DNA from: Flavobacteriales bacterium
GTDB lineage: Bacteria; Bacteroidota; Bacteroidia; Flavobacteriales; Flavobacteriaceae
NCBI GenBank assembly: GCA_011524905.1
Contig: WTJI01000040.1
Location: forward strand, 1 to 38,216
DNA: 38,216 nucleotides
Direction of reading: 5' to 3'
Positions 31,320-38,216 of this stretch are shown here, piece after piece. How positions within the stretch are numbered: the stretch's first letter is position 1; each line of letters starts with the position of its first letter. A model generated the notes under the pieces. It made no database searches. It was not told the origin of the DNA and saw only the letters and a program-made list of their open reading frames with translations. Position numbers and translations under genes: made by a program.

Positions 31320-32177
31320 CTAGGGGGTACTTCTTTCATAGGCAAAGCCGCCTCTTTGGCCAGATGACCAAGAGGTAAATCTAACGCTCAAGTAAATGTC
31401 ATCTTCTATCAAATGGAGCACCATATCCACCCCAACATTATTTTTGGGTTTATTGTTTACGGCATCTCTAAAGCTTTGAAAAGTAAGATTATCTTTTTGA
31501 TCCAAAGCGCCTATCGCCCATTCCGTCCCTACGGGACTAGTTGATTTATCGGCACTACTATTGGCAGCTGCGTTGTAAATCTGACCGCCTCCGTTGCCTC
31601 TTGTTATCCATACATTGGCTGTCAAACGATCTTGATTAGACTCAGTATTGGGACTAGCACCATCGGCTTTTGTGAAATTAGTTAAAGGGCCTGTCCAGGT
31701 TTTTGTCCCCCCTTGGGTTGCGTCAGTATTGGTGTTCGGACTGTTACTTTCCGAATTGTTTACGTCTGAAGTGGAATCAGTAGCTGTTTCTGTTGTGCTT
31801 GAATCAGTAGCTGATTCTGTTGTGCTTGAATCAGTGGATGTTTCCGTTGTGTTTGAATCAGTGGCTGTTTCCGTTGTGCTTGAATCAGTAGCTGTTTCCG
31901 TTGTGTTTGAATCAGTGGCTGTTTCCGTTGTGTTTGAATCTGTACTGCTAGACTCTGTAGAAGAACCAGTAGTAGTTTCTGAACTATTGGCGTCTGAACT
32001 CGAGTCAGAGGAAGAATTACTACTAGAGTCAGTACCTGTAGCGCCTGTATTGGATGATTCTGGATTTACTAGCTCCGTTGATTTCGGTGTTTCTGGGGAT
32101 AGGGTTTCCTCTGTACTACAAGAAATAGTAAGTAAAATACTGCTACTTATAACTATTGATAGTAATGCTTGTTTCAT
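31320..32177 (-). CDS. Lipoprotein with a Ser/Thr/Asp repeat stalk and the same C-terminal domain
   Basis: 285 residues. The signal peptide ends SILLTISCSTEETLSPE with a lipobox cysteine near residue 20. Residues about 40-150 are a low-complexity acidic, Ser/Thr-rich stalk; its middle consists of six near-perfect nine-residue units of the form DS[NS]TTETAT. The C-terminal domain (about 160-285) matches the neighbouring lipoprotein at 30744-31259, including WITRGNGGGQIYN, SPVGTEWAIG, DIYLSVRFTSWSSGQRGGFA and the tail YERSTP. It looks like a surface-exposed domain held away from the membrane on a flexible stalk. Probably a tandem duplicate of the smaller neighbour, with the stalk gained or lost since. 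Function unknown. Confidence 0.82.
   Translation of the reverse strand: MKQALLSIVISSSILLTISCSTEETLSPETPKSTELVNPESSNTGATGTDSSSNSSSDSSSDANSSETTTGSSTESSSTDSNTTETATDSNTTETATDSSTTETATDSNTTETSTDSSTTESATDSSTTETATDSTSDVNNSESNSPNTNTDATQGGTKTWTGPLTNFTKADGASPNTESNQDRLTANVWITRGNGGGQIYNAAANSSADKSTSPVGTEWAIGALDQKDNLTFQSFRDAVNNKPKNNVGVDMVLHLIEDDIYLSVRFTSWSSGQRGGFAYERSTP
31774..31941 (+). repeat. 27-bp minisatellite inside the lipoprotein gene
   Basis: Six complete units of 27 bases, each beginning with gaatcag on the plus strand, start at 31774, 31801, 31828, 31855, 31882 and 31909, and a partial copy starts at 31936. Units differ by a few bases. Because 27 is a multiple of three, gain or loss of units keeps the lipoprotein frame open and changes only the stalk length. 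Confidence 0.95.
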
Positions 32178-32279
32178 AATTTCCTTTCTTAAGCAATAGA
32201 CTCGAATTTTTGTCTAAACTTTTATTATACAAAGTTCAACAAAAAAGTAACACTACCAAAAAAAAGAATGTTCAACTGC

Positions 32280-33455
32280 TTAGGTGTAGAAGAAAACACC
32301 AAGTTCTGAATCAATAGTCAACTGCTTATTTTCAGCAGCTTCTACCCGACCAATAATTTGTGCTGCTACGTTAAATGATTCTGCAATAGCTATTATTTTG
32401 TCAGCAACCGCAGGAGGTACATAAAGCTCCATTCTATGCCCCATATTGAATACTTGATACATCTCTTGACCCGAAGTATTTGATTCTTCTTGGATGAGTT
32501 GGAATAGAGGCGGTATGGGCAGTAGGTTGTTTTTTATGACATGCAGCTTTTCTATAAAATGCAACACCTTAGTCTGTGCACCACCACTACAGTGAATCAT
32601 TCCATGAATTTCAGTGCGAGGGATTTGGTCGAATATCTTTTTTATGATTGGAGCATAGGTACGGGTGGGTGACAAAACCATCTGTCCTACTGTTTGGTTC
32701 ATACCCGCGAGCTGGTCCGTGAGTTTTTTACGACCAGAATAAATCAAACTTTCTGGTACAGCGGCGTCAAAACTCTCAGGATACTTATTGGCAAGATATT
32801 TTTCAAAAACATCGTGTCGGGCGGAAGTCAATCCATTACTTCCCATCCCAGCATTGTACTGCTTTTCATAAGATGCTTGACCATAACTAGCCAATCCAAC
32901 AATAACATCTCCTGCTTGAATACGAGCGTTATCAATTACTTGATCTCGCCTTAAGCGGGCAGTAACAGTCGAATCTACTATGATTGTTTGAACTAAATCT
33001 CCAACATCAGCTGTTTCGCCCCCAGTACTTGTTATGTGAATGTCATGGGCGTTTAATTCGTTGATAAGTTCTTCTGTTCCGTTTATGATGGCACCGATAA
33101 CTTCACCAGGAACTCGAATTTTATTTCGCCCTATGGTGGAAGAAAGTAGTATGTCTTGGGTAACACCCACGCAAAGCAAGTCGTCTAGGTTCATAACCAA
33201 TGCATCTTGGGCGATACCTTTCCAAACCGATAAGTCCCCTGTCTCTTTCCAATACAAATAGGCTAAAGAAGATTTTGTACCCGCACCATCAGCATGCATA
33301 ACTAGAGCGTGATCAGCACTCCCAGTTAATATGTCGGGTATAATTTTGCAAAACGCCTTGGGATACAAACCCTTATCAATATTGGCAATGGCTTGATGCA
33401 CTTCTTCTTTTTGAGCAGAAACGCCTCGTTGTGCATATCGATTGTTGCTTGCCAT
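32280..33455 (-). CDS. purM: Phosphoribosylformylglycinamidine cyclo-ligase (AIR synthetase), Bacteroidota type
   Basis: 391 residues, longer than the roughly 345 of E. coli PurM but the usual size in Bacteroidota. It closes FGAM to AIR using ATP, fifth step of purine synthesis. Visible marks are YAQRGVSAQKEEVH at the N-terminus, the HADGAGTKSSLAYLY segment near residue 55 and GGETADVGDLVQT near 150. The C-terminal half is an ATP-binding PurM fold with HCSGGAQTK. It lies alone between the stalk lipoprotein and the glutamine synthetase gene glnN. Confidence 0.92.
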   Translation of the reverse strand: MASNNRYAQRGVSAQKEEVHQAIANIDKGLYPKAFCKIIPDILTGSADHALVMHADGAGTKSSLAYLYWKETGDLSVWKGIAQDALVMNLDDLLCVGVTQDILLSSTIGRNKIRVPGEVIGAIINGTEELINELNAHDIHITSTGGETADVGDLVQTIIVDSTVTARLRRDQVIDNARIQAGDVIVGLASYGQASYEKQYNAGMGSNGLTSARHDVFEKYLANKYPESFDAAVPESLIYSGRKKLTDQLAGMNQTVGQMVLSPTRTYAPIIKKIFDQIPRTEIHGMIHCSGGAQTKVLHFIEKLHVIKNNLLPIPPLFQLIQEESNTSGQEMYQVFNMGHRMELYVPPAVADKIIAIAESFNVAAQIIGRVEAAENKQLTIDSELGVFFYT

Positions 33456-33523
33456 ATTCCAATTTTTATGTAAAAATAAGGCTTCCTAGAAGATTGTACA
33501 CCTGTAGGAAAAAATCTTTTTCA

Positions 33524-35707
33524 CTAATGCATAAACAGCAACTGTCTGTACTTAGCTAAAGGCCAAATAGAAGCATCAACAATTAACTCAAGCTTATCAC
33601 ATTGGTAGCGAATCTGATGAAAATAGGGTAAAACATCATGACAATAGGCCAATGCTTTTTGATGGATATCATCAATCTTATTGGCTTTTTTCCGACTATT
33701 TATCATGTTATTGACACCAGAGTTGATAGCTGATACATGTTGTGAAATCCGCTCGATAATGGCCATTTGCTCTTTTGCTAGCGGGCTAAACTTGCTCCCG
33801 TAAATTTCTTTTAAACCACGAACATTCTCAATCAAAACATTTTGGTAACGGATACCCGTAGGGATAATATGATTTCGGGCTATATCGCCCAAAGTTCTGG
33901 CTTCAATTTGTAGCTTAAGAACATATTCTTCCAAGTCAACCTGAAAGCGAGCCTCCAATTCACGTTTGGATAAAATCTGTAAAGATTCGAATAAATGAAT
34001 ACTTTTTTCACTAACATAGGCAGGAAGTGCCTCGGGGGTATTTTTATTATTACTGAGTCCTCTTTCAGCCGACTGTTTTTGCCATTCTTTTGAATAACCG
34101 TCACCCTCAAAAAGAATATTTTTGATGTTCTTGATCTGGTCGCGTAAGACATTAAAAATGGCGTCATCTTTTTTCATGCCTTTACTGTCGATCAATTTGT
34201 CTGTTTCCTTTTTAAATGCGCGCAGACGTTCTGCCATCATTGCATTAAGTACTGTCATAGGTTTGGCGCAATTCGCATTGGAACCAACAGCACGAAACTC
34301 GAATTTATTACCTGTAAATGCAAATGGTGATGTCCTATTTCGGTCCGTATTGTCCAATAATATTTCAGGTATTTTCCCTATTACATTGAGTTTTAAATCG
34401 GTTTTTTCTTGAGGTGATAATTTCCCTTTTGAAACATTTTCTAGATCATCTAAAACCTTAGATAGCTGTTCTCCGATAAATACTGAAATGATTGCCGGTG
34501 GGGCTTCATTGGCACCTAGTCTATGATCGTTCCCTGCACTGGCGATAGCAGCACGCAATAACGCCTCGTGCTCCAAGACGGCAGCAATTGTATTGATGAA
34601 AAAAGTCAAAAACTGAAGGTTAGACATTGGCGTTTTACCTGGGCTTAAGAGGTTTACTCCGCTATTCGTTGCCAAAGACCAATTATTATGTTTACCAGAT
34701 CCATTAATTCCTGCGAAGGGTTTTTCGTGTAGCAGGACTTTGAAGTTGTGTTTGTCTGCTACGCGGTCCATAATGTCCATGAGCAAGGAATTGTGGTCTA
34801 CCGCCAAATTTACTTCTTCAAAAATGGGTGCCAATTCAAACTGACTGGGTGCCACCTCATTGTGTCTGGTTTTCACTGGAATTCCCAGCAACCAGCATTG
34901 CTGCTCCAATTCTTGCATAAAACCCAACACACGGGTAGGAATGGATCCAAAATAATGATCGTCCAATTGTTGGCCTTTTGACGATTCATGCCCCATAAGG
35001 GTACGTCCCGTTAGGATCAAATCTGGTCTTGACGCAGCTTTATCTTTATCAACAAGAAAATATTCTTGTTCCCAACCTAATGTAGCCATAACCCGTTGGG
35101 TGTTTTTATCAAAATAACGACAGACTTCGGTTGCTGCTTTATCTAGGGCATGTAATGACTTAAGCAATGGCGTTTTGTAATCCAATGCTTCTCCGGTGTA
35201 GGAGACAAAAATGGTGGGAATACAGAGGGTTGTTCCGTATACAAAGGCAGGTGAAGATGGGTCCCAAGCTGTATAACCTCTAGCTTCAAAGGTATTTCTA
35301 ATTCCACCACTAGGAAAACTTGAAGCATCGGGTTCTTGCTGAACCAATTGATCTCCACCAAATTTGACAATGGGTTCCCCAGTATCTGCTCGATCAAAAA
35401 AAGCATCGTGTTTTTCAGCCGTTGCACCAGTTAGAGGCTGAAACCAATGCGTGTAGTGTGTGGCACCTTGAGATAAAGCCCAGGTTTTCATCGCTGCAGC
35501 GATTTGATCTGCCAACACTCGATCAATAGTTGTTCCCTTAAGAACAGCCTGCGAAATTTTAGAAAAAGCTTCCTTGTTCAGGTATTGCCTTAAAACGGAT
35601 TCATTAAAAACATGCGCCCCAAATTGTAAGGCATAGTGTTCAGTTTGCATCGAATTTACATTGGTTAAAAAGTTGTTTGTACGCTTAGGTTTTTGAAGTG
35701 ATATCAT
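33524..35707 (-). CDS. glnN: Glutamine synthetase type III
   Basis: 727 residues, the long GSIII class typical of Bacteroidota and some cyanobacteria, which forms ATP-dependent glutamine from glutamate and ammonia. Marks: WDPSSPAFVYGTTLCIPTIF near 150, EYFLVD near 211, NEVAPSQFELAPIFEEVN and HEKPFAGINGSGKHNNWSLA (the substrate and ATP site region), and NRTSPFAFTGNKFEFRAVGS. The start at 35707 (MISLQKPKRT) is the longer choice; a later ATG (35650, MQTEHYALQFG) is possible. Divergent from glnII across a 250-base control region that holds an ACCCC-N9-(G/A)GGGT palindrome and half-sites. Two unrelated glutamine synthetases thus share one regulatory region. Confidence 0.96.
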   Translation of the reverse strand: MISLQKPKRTNNFLTNVNSMQTEHYALQFGAHVFNESVLRQYLNKEAFSKISQAVLKGTTIDRVLADQIAAAMKTWALSQGATHYTHWFQPLTGATAEKHDAFFDRADTGEPIVKFGGDQLVQQEPDASSFPSGGIRNTFEARGYTAWDPSSPAFVYGTTLCIPTIFVSYTGEALDYKTPLLKSLHALDKAATEVCRYFDKNTQRVMATLGWEQEYFLVDKDKAASRPDLILTGRTLMGHESSKGQQLDDHYFGSIPTRVLGFMQELEQQCWLLGIPVKTRHNEVAPSQFELAPIFEEVNLAVDHNSLLMDIMDRVADKHNFKVLLHEKPFAGINGSGKHNNWSLATNSGVNLLSPGKTPMSNLQFLTFFINTIAAVLEHEALLRAAIASAGNDHRLGANEAPPAIISVFIGEQLSKVLDDLENVSKGKLSPQEKTDLKLNVIGKIPEILLDNTDRNRTSPFAFTGNKFEFRAVGSNANCAKPMTVLNAMMAERLRAFKKETDKLIDSKGMKKDDAIFNVLRDQIKNIKNILFEGDGYSKEWQKQSAERGLSNNKNTPEALPAYVSEKSIHLFESLQILSKRELEARFQVDLEEYVLKLQIEARTLGDIARNHIIPTGIRYQNVLIENVRGLKEIYGSKFSPLAKEQMAIIERISQHVSAINSGVNNMINSRKKANKIDDIHQKALAYCHDVLPYFHQIRYQCDKLELIVDASIWPLAKYRQLLFMH

Positions 35708-35729
35708 GGATCAAAGTTTAGGGTTACAA

Positions 35730-35737
35730 CAAATATA
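35730..35737 (-). promoter_or_regulatory. -7 element for glnN
   Basis: TATATTTG on the minus strand matches TAnnTTTG exactly; predicted start near 35726, about 20 bases before the ATG at 35707. There is no TTG at 17-23 bases upstream, so it may need an activator. Confidence 0.4.
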
Positions 35738-35800
35738 TGAAGCTTCCTTTGATCTTATTACATCGATTCATTAAAATTAAAAATGAAAACAAAATATTAA

Positions 35801-35805
35801 GGGGT
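35801..35805 (+). promoter_or_regulatory. Isolated GGGGT half-site between glnN and glnII
   Basis: GGGGT (ACCCC on the minus strand), one arm of the operator motif without a matching second arm at the nine-base distance. It lies between the full palindrome and glnN. Five bases alone are weak evidence; listed because of its location. Confidence 0.25.
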
Positions 35806-35838
35806 TTTATGGTATTTTTTTGAAATATCTATAATTTA

Positions 35839-35857
35839 ACCCCTAAAAAAATAGGGT
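35839..35857 (+). promoter_or_regulatory. Putative nitrogen-regulon operator between glnN and glnII
   Basis: Plus strand ACCCCTAAAAAAATAGGGT: arms ACCCC and AGGGT (one mismatch) around a nine-base A/T spacer. Read on the minus strand it is ACCCTATTTTTTTAGGGGT, only two bases different from the proximal glnK site. Its centre (35848) lies about 89 bases before the predicted glnII start, versus 91 for the distal glnK site. Confidence 0.55.
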
Positions 35858-35888
35858 ATTACTAAAAAGAAATAATATGGTCAAGAAT

Positions 35889-35893
35889 ACCCC
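35889..35893 (+). promoter_or_regulatory. Degenerate proximal operator half-site upstream of glnII
   Basis: ACCCC at 35889-35893, in a C-rich run to 35895, begins 37 bases before the glnII -7 element. In the glnK promoter the proximal ACCCC begins 36 bases before its -7 element. The second arm is poor (the region holds GAGG at 35905-35908). It could be a weaker binding site of the same factor. Confidence 0.35.
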
Positions 35894-35925
35894 CCTCGAA
35901 ATAAGAGGCTTAAGTACAATTATTA

Positions 35926-35933
35926 TATTTTTG
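35926..35933 (+). promoter_or_regulatory. -7 element of glnII
   Basis: TATTTTTG, identical to the glnK -7 element and an exact TAnnTTTG match. Predicted start near 35937, about 20 bases before the ATG at 35958. No TTG -33 box; the degenerate operator lies in its place. Confidence 0.5.
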
Positions 35934-35957
35934 ACGCAAAACTAAATTATTTAAGAA

Positions 35958-36965
35958 ATGAGCAAATCTAAACTCGAATACATTTGGTTGGATGGTTACA
36001 AACCAACGGCCAATTTGAGAAGCAAAACCAAGATTGTTGATGACTTTAGTGGAAACCTAGAAGATGCACCTTTGTGGTCGTTTGATGGTTCATCTACCCA
36101 ACAAGCAGAGGGGGGATCATCTGACTGCTTGCTAAAACCTGTTGCAGTCTATGCGGACCCAGACCGTAAGGATGGTTACTTAATCATGACGGAAGTTTTA
36201 AATGCAGATGGTACAGCACACGAGTCCAATGGTCGTGCTTTGATTGACGATGATGACAACGACTTCTGGTTTGGATTTGAACAAGAATATTTTCTCTGGG
36301 ATCCAGAGACCAATCTCCCCCTTGGTTTCCCTCGGGATCAAACACCACAGGGCCAGTTTTATTGTTCTGCTGGAGCGAAAAATGCTTTTGGTCGTGAAAT
36401 GGTTGAAGAACACCTAGATCTTTGCTTATCTGCTGGGATTAATGTTGAGGGGATCAATGCAGAGGTAGCTGCTGGACAATGGGAATATCAGTGTTTTGCT
36501 AAAGGGGCACGACAAGCTGGAGATGAAATGTGGATTTCTAGATACCTTTTAGAGCGTTTGGGAGAGAAATATGGCTTGGCCATCAACTGGCACCCTAAAC
36601 CTTTGGGAGCAACAGACTGGAATGGTTCTGGTATGCACGCCAACTTTTCAAACAATACCCTAAGAACTTGCGGATCACAAGAAACATATGAAAAAATTTG
36701 TGAGGCCTTCCGCGGTGTCGTCAAGGAACACATTGAAGTATATGGTGCAGACAATGATAAGCGTTTAACGGGAGACCACGAAACACAATCAATCAATGAG
36801 TTTAGTTACGGTGTTTCTGACCGTGGAGCGTCTATCCGAATCCCTATTATGACCGTTGAAAAAGGTTGGAAAGGTTGGTTGGAAGACCGTCGTCCTGCTT
36901 CAAATGGGGATCCTTATAAAATAGCAGCACGCATCATCAAAACGGTGAAGACTGCCGACGTATAA
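35958..36965 (+). CDS. glnII: Glutamine synthetase type II (eukaryote-like)
   Basis: 335 residues, the short GSII class known from eukaryotes, rhizobia and Bacteroidota. Beta-grasp N-terminus MSKSKLEYIWLDGYKPT, then WSFDGSSTQQAEGGSSDC, the metal site FGFEQEYFLWD, the segment EGINAEVAAGQWEYQ, the HANFSN segment and GASIRIPIMTVEKGWKG with EDRRPASNGDPY at the end, all standard GSII. There is no Tyr adenylylation segment of the GSI-beta type, so control is likely transcriptional. It is divergent from glnN and preceded by the same promoter layout as glnK. A strong terminator follows. Confidence 0.96.
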   Translation: MSKSKLEYIWLDGYKPTANLRSKTKIVDDFSGNLEDAPLWSFDGSSTQQAEGGSSDCLLKPVAVYADPDRKDGYLIMTEVLNADGTAHESNGRALIDDDDNDFWFGFEQEYFLWDPETNLPLGFPRDQTPQGQFYCSAGAKNAFGREMVEEHLDLCLSAGINVEGINAEVAAGQWEYQCFAKGARQAGDEMWISRYLLERLGEKYGLAINWHPKPLGATDWNGSGMHANFSNNTLRTCGSQETYEKICEAFRGVVKEHIEVYGADNDKRLTGDHETQSINEFSYGVSDRGASIRIPIMTVEKGWKGWLEDRRPASNGDPYKIAARIIKTVKTADV

Positions 36966-36984
36966 TATTGGATTTTAGTTTTCT

Positions 36985-37024
36985 AAAAGCGACTCTTTTC
37001 TTGATAAAAGGGTCGCTTTTTTTT
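36985..37024 (+). terminator. Intrinsic terminator of glnII
   Basis: A 14-bp stem, 36986-36999 with 37006-37019 and one wobble pair, a six-base loop and a T run of eight or more to 37024. The stop codon of the convergent antiporter gene (37023) lies inside this T run, so the hairpin probably terminates transcripts from the plus strand only. Confidence 0.9.
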
Positions 37025-37961
37025 ATCCCATAATCAAGGGCCAGAGAAAAGCTATGTAAAGGAAAAAAAGGATAATCCCATCTATACGGCCCAATCGCAT
37101 TTTCTTGGGCAAATAAGCAAGCGGGAGGATTAACAAAGAAATACCCAACATCCACCAAATATCACTTTGCAACATACCCATATCACCAATAGAAATGGGG
37201 GTCACGATAGCGGTAAGTCCCATTACAGCCATCAAATTAAAAATATTTGACCCAATTAGGTTGCCAATAGAAATTGCTTTTTCCTTGTTTATTACGGCTA
37301 TGATTGAAGCTGACAATTCAGGGATGCTTGTGCCTATAGAAACAACCGTAATGCTTATAATACGCTCACTCACCCCCAAGTTATTGGCCAATGCGACTGC
37401 GCCTTTGACCAAAGTTTCCGAACCCAGCCACAAACCAAATCCACCAAGTAATAAATAACTAAAGGTGGTTTGACGGGAAAGTAATTCGTCATCTTCAGGG
37501 GCTTCATCAATTACGGCTTGTTTTTGATAAAGAATTAAATAGATAATAAATAGAATCAATAATATAAACAATACTGCTCCCTCCCACTGGGCCAATGTTT
37601 GATCAAAATAAATAAATCCAATGAAGATAAAAGTTGCCAAAAGCATCATTGGCCAATCCGTGGAATAAAAGCTTTTAGTGACATAAATTGGAGATATCAT
37701 GATGGTGATCCCTAATACAAAAGCAAGATTGGCAATATTGGATCCCACTACGTTCCCAACAGCTAGGTCTGGATGCCCCGAAAGAGCAGATTGTAAGCTT
37801 ACAATTAATTCTGGAGCCGAAGTGGCAAAGGAGACAACTGTCATCCCAACAACAATCTTTGGAATGCGCATTTCAAGAGATAAAGACACAGCAGCACGCA
37901 TGAGCCAGTCCCCTCCTCTGATTAGAAGCAATAAACCTACAACAATGGCAATAAAATTCAT
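37023..37961 (-). CDS. Calcium/sodium antiporter family protein (YrbG-like, CaCA superfamily)
   Basis: 312 residues, ten hydrophobic helices arranged as two inverted halves. The alpha-1 repeat is in VVSFATSAPELIVSLQSA with VGNVVGSNIANLAFVLG, the alpha-2 repeat in VSIGTSIPELSASIIAV with IGNLIGSNIFNLMAVMGL; these repeats form the cation-binding site with Glu and Asn/Ser ligands. An acidic loop (DEAPEDDELL) separates the halves. It exchanges Ca2+ or a similar cation against Na+, H+ or K+; the exact ions cannot be read from the sequence. Convergent with glnII. Confidence 0.93.
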   Translation of the reverse strand: MNFIAIVVGLLLLIRGGDWLMRAAVSLSLEMRIPKIVVGMTVVSFATSAPELIVSLQSALSGHPDLAVGNVVGSNIANLAFVLGITIMISPIYVTKSFYSTDWPMMLLATFIFIGFIYFDQTLAQWEGAVLFILLILFIIYLILYQKQAVIDEAPEDDELLSRQTTFSYLLLGGFGLWLGSETLVKGAVALANNLGVSERIISITVVSIGTSIPELSASIIAVINKEKAISIGNLIGSNIFNLMAVMGLTAIVTPISIGDMGMLQSDIWWMLGISLLILPLAYLPKKMRLGRIDGIILFFLYIAFLWPLIMG

Positions 37962-38165
37962 ATCATTTTCGAATCCTGGGGAGGATTATCTCAATTTGAT
38001 TCCCACAAAAATACGAAATAACAAACTGTTTTTTGGTCTCCTCTATCCTTATCATATGCTCGTAAAGCATCGGAAAGCGCATTTAACCCAGGCCTTGTGG
38101 CACTGAAAACTTCGCAAATAGTTACTTTTTATATTCTAAAAAAATAGTAAATTCGCACCTCATAA
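37962..38165. other. Intergenic region before the tRNA gene
   Basis: About 200 bases between the antiporter start and the tRNA. I find no supported coding sequence. TAAATTCG at 38148-38155 agrees with TAnnTTTG at seven of eight positions and could be the -7 element for the tRNA at 38166, without a clear -33 box. Confidence 0.4.
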
Positions 38166-38216
38166 GGCCTCGTAGCATAACTGAATAGTGCACTTGATTA
38201 CGGCTCAAGAGGTTGC
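38166..38216 (+). tRNA. tRNA-Arg(ACG), 5' part, cut by window edge
   Basis: Acceptor arm GGCCTCG, U8-A9, a D stem GCAT/GTGC, and anticodon stem CTTGA/TCAAG with the loop TTACGGC, so the anticodon is ACG at 38200-38202 (Arg, read as ICG after deamination). The sequence stops in the variable arm, so the T arm and 3' acceptor strand are outside the window. The D loop has G18-A19 rather than the usual G18-G19; I recall CTGAATAG in other Bacteroidota tRNA-Arg genes, so this may be lineage-normal. Confidence 0.85.

Noticed and set aside
31774-31941. Possible CRISPR array from evenly spaced repeats
   Set aside because: The units are contiguous with no unique spacers, are not palindromic, and translate in frame as part of a lipoprotein.
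31648-32199. Open frame on the plus strand with Val-Ser-rich repeats (antisense of the stalk lipoprotein)
   Set aside because: It is the mirror image of the 27-bp repeats in the real lipoprotein gene on the other strand; no signal of its own and no family resemblance.
35708-35957. Sigma-54 promoter for the glutamine synthetase genes
   Set aside because: No TGGCAC-N5-TTGC type sequence is present; both start regions have TAnnTTTG elements instead.
37699-38106. Plus-strand open frame antisense to the antiporter and extending into the intergenic region
   Set aside because: Most of it is the mirror of conserved antiporter coding sequence and the translated product resembles nothing known.
1-38216. 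Mobile elements, prophage or defence island
   Set aside because: No transposase, integrase, recombinase, restriction or toxin-antitoxin gene is seen; the gene content is mostly housekeeping.

Overview
The window is a chromosomal segment of a Bacteroidota bacterium, most likely of the Flavobacteriales or a close relative. The evidence is the lineage-typical set of proteins: a long SecA, a Bacteroidota-type PurM of about 390 residues, type III and type II glutamine synthetases side by side, and a DnaJ that has lost zinc centre I. Many start regions also carry the Bacteroidota -7 promoter element TAnnTTTG. The DNA is A+T-rich and densely coding, and I see no phage, insertion sequence, CRISPR array or plasmid feature. 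This is mainly core-genome sequence with a few accessory patches.

Layout. 1-3142: a cut-off Asp/Glu racemase gene, pssA (phosphatidylserine synthase), divergent lnt, and a shrunken methyltransferase-like gene. 3181-10287: a corrinoid adenosyltransferase, a small DUF2795 protein, secA, then a close-packed trio of sterol-desaturase-like hydroxylase, glycosyltransferase and a frameshifted PhnB-like gene. 10328-15909 (minus): a tightly packed run MscS channel, sigma-54 type response regulator, M28 peptidase, MATE transporter, small acidic protein, PAP2 phosphatase. 16054-19374 (minus): grpE-dnaJ, a TIGR01777 epimerase and mnmD, facing ilvE. 20507-21580: a MazG-like protein, a small membrane protein and a fluoride channel. 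21742-24371: the nitrogen operon glnK-amt-porin. 24443-31259: secreted amidohydrolase, purU, then minus-strand prfA-pyrF-hydrolase and lipoprotein-b561-like-YceI groups. 31320-37961: a repeat-containing lipoprotein, purM, glnN (GSIII) divergent from glnII (GSII), and a Ca/Na antiporter. A tRNA-Arg(ACG) gene is cut by the right edge.

The most interesting signal is regulatory. A 19-bp palindrome, ACCCC-N9-GGGGT with an A/T-tract spacer, occurs twice upstream of the P-II/ammonium-transporter operon and once, with an extra half-site, upstream of the type II glutamine synthetase. In both promoters the elements sit at nearly the same distances from a TAnnTTTG element, and I see no -33 TTG in either. 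This looks like an activator-binding architecture for a nitrogen regulon whose regulator I cannot name. Other points for follow-up: a one-base frameshift in the PhnB-like gene, a methyltransferase relative without its SAM-binding core, a pair of lipoproteins sharing an unnamed domain next to b561/YceI genes, and a 27-bp minisatellite inside one of them.
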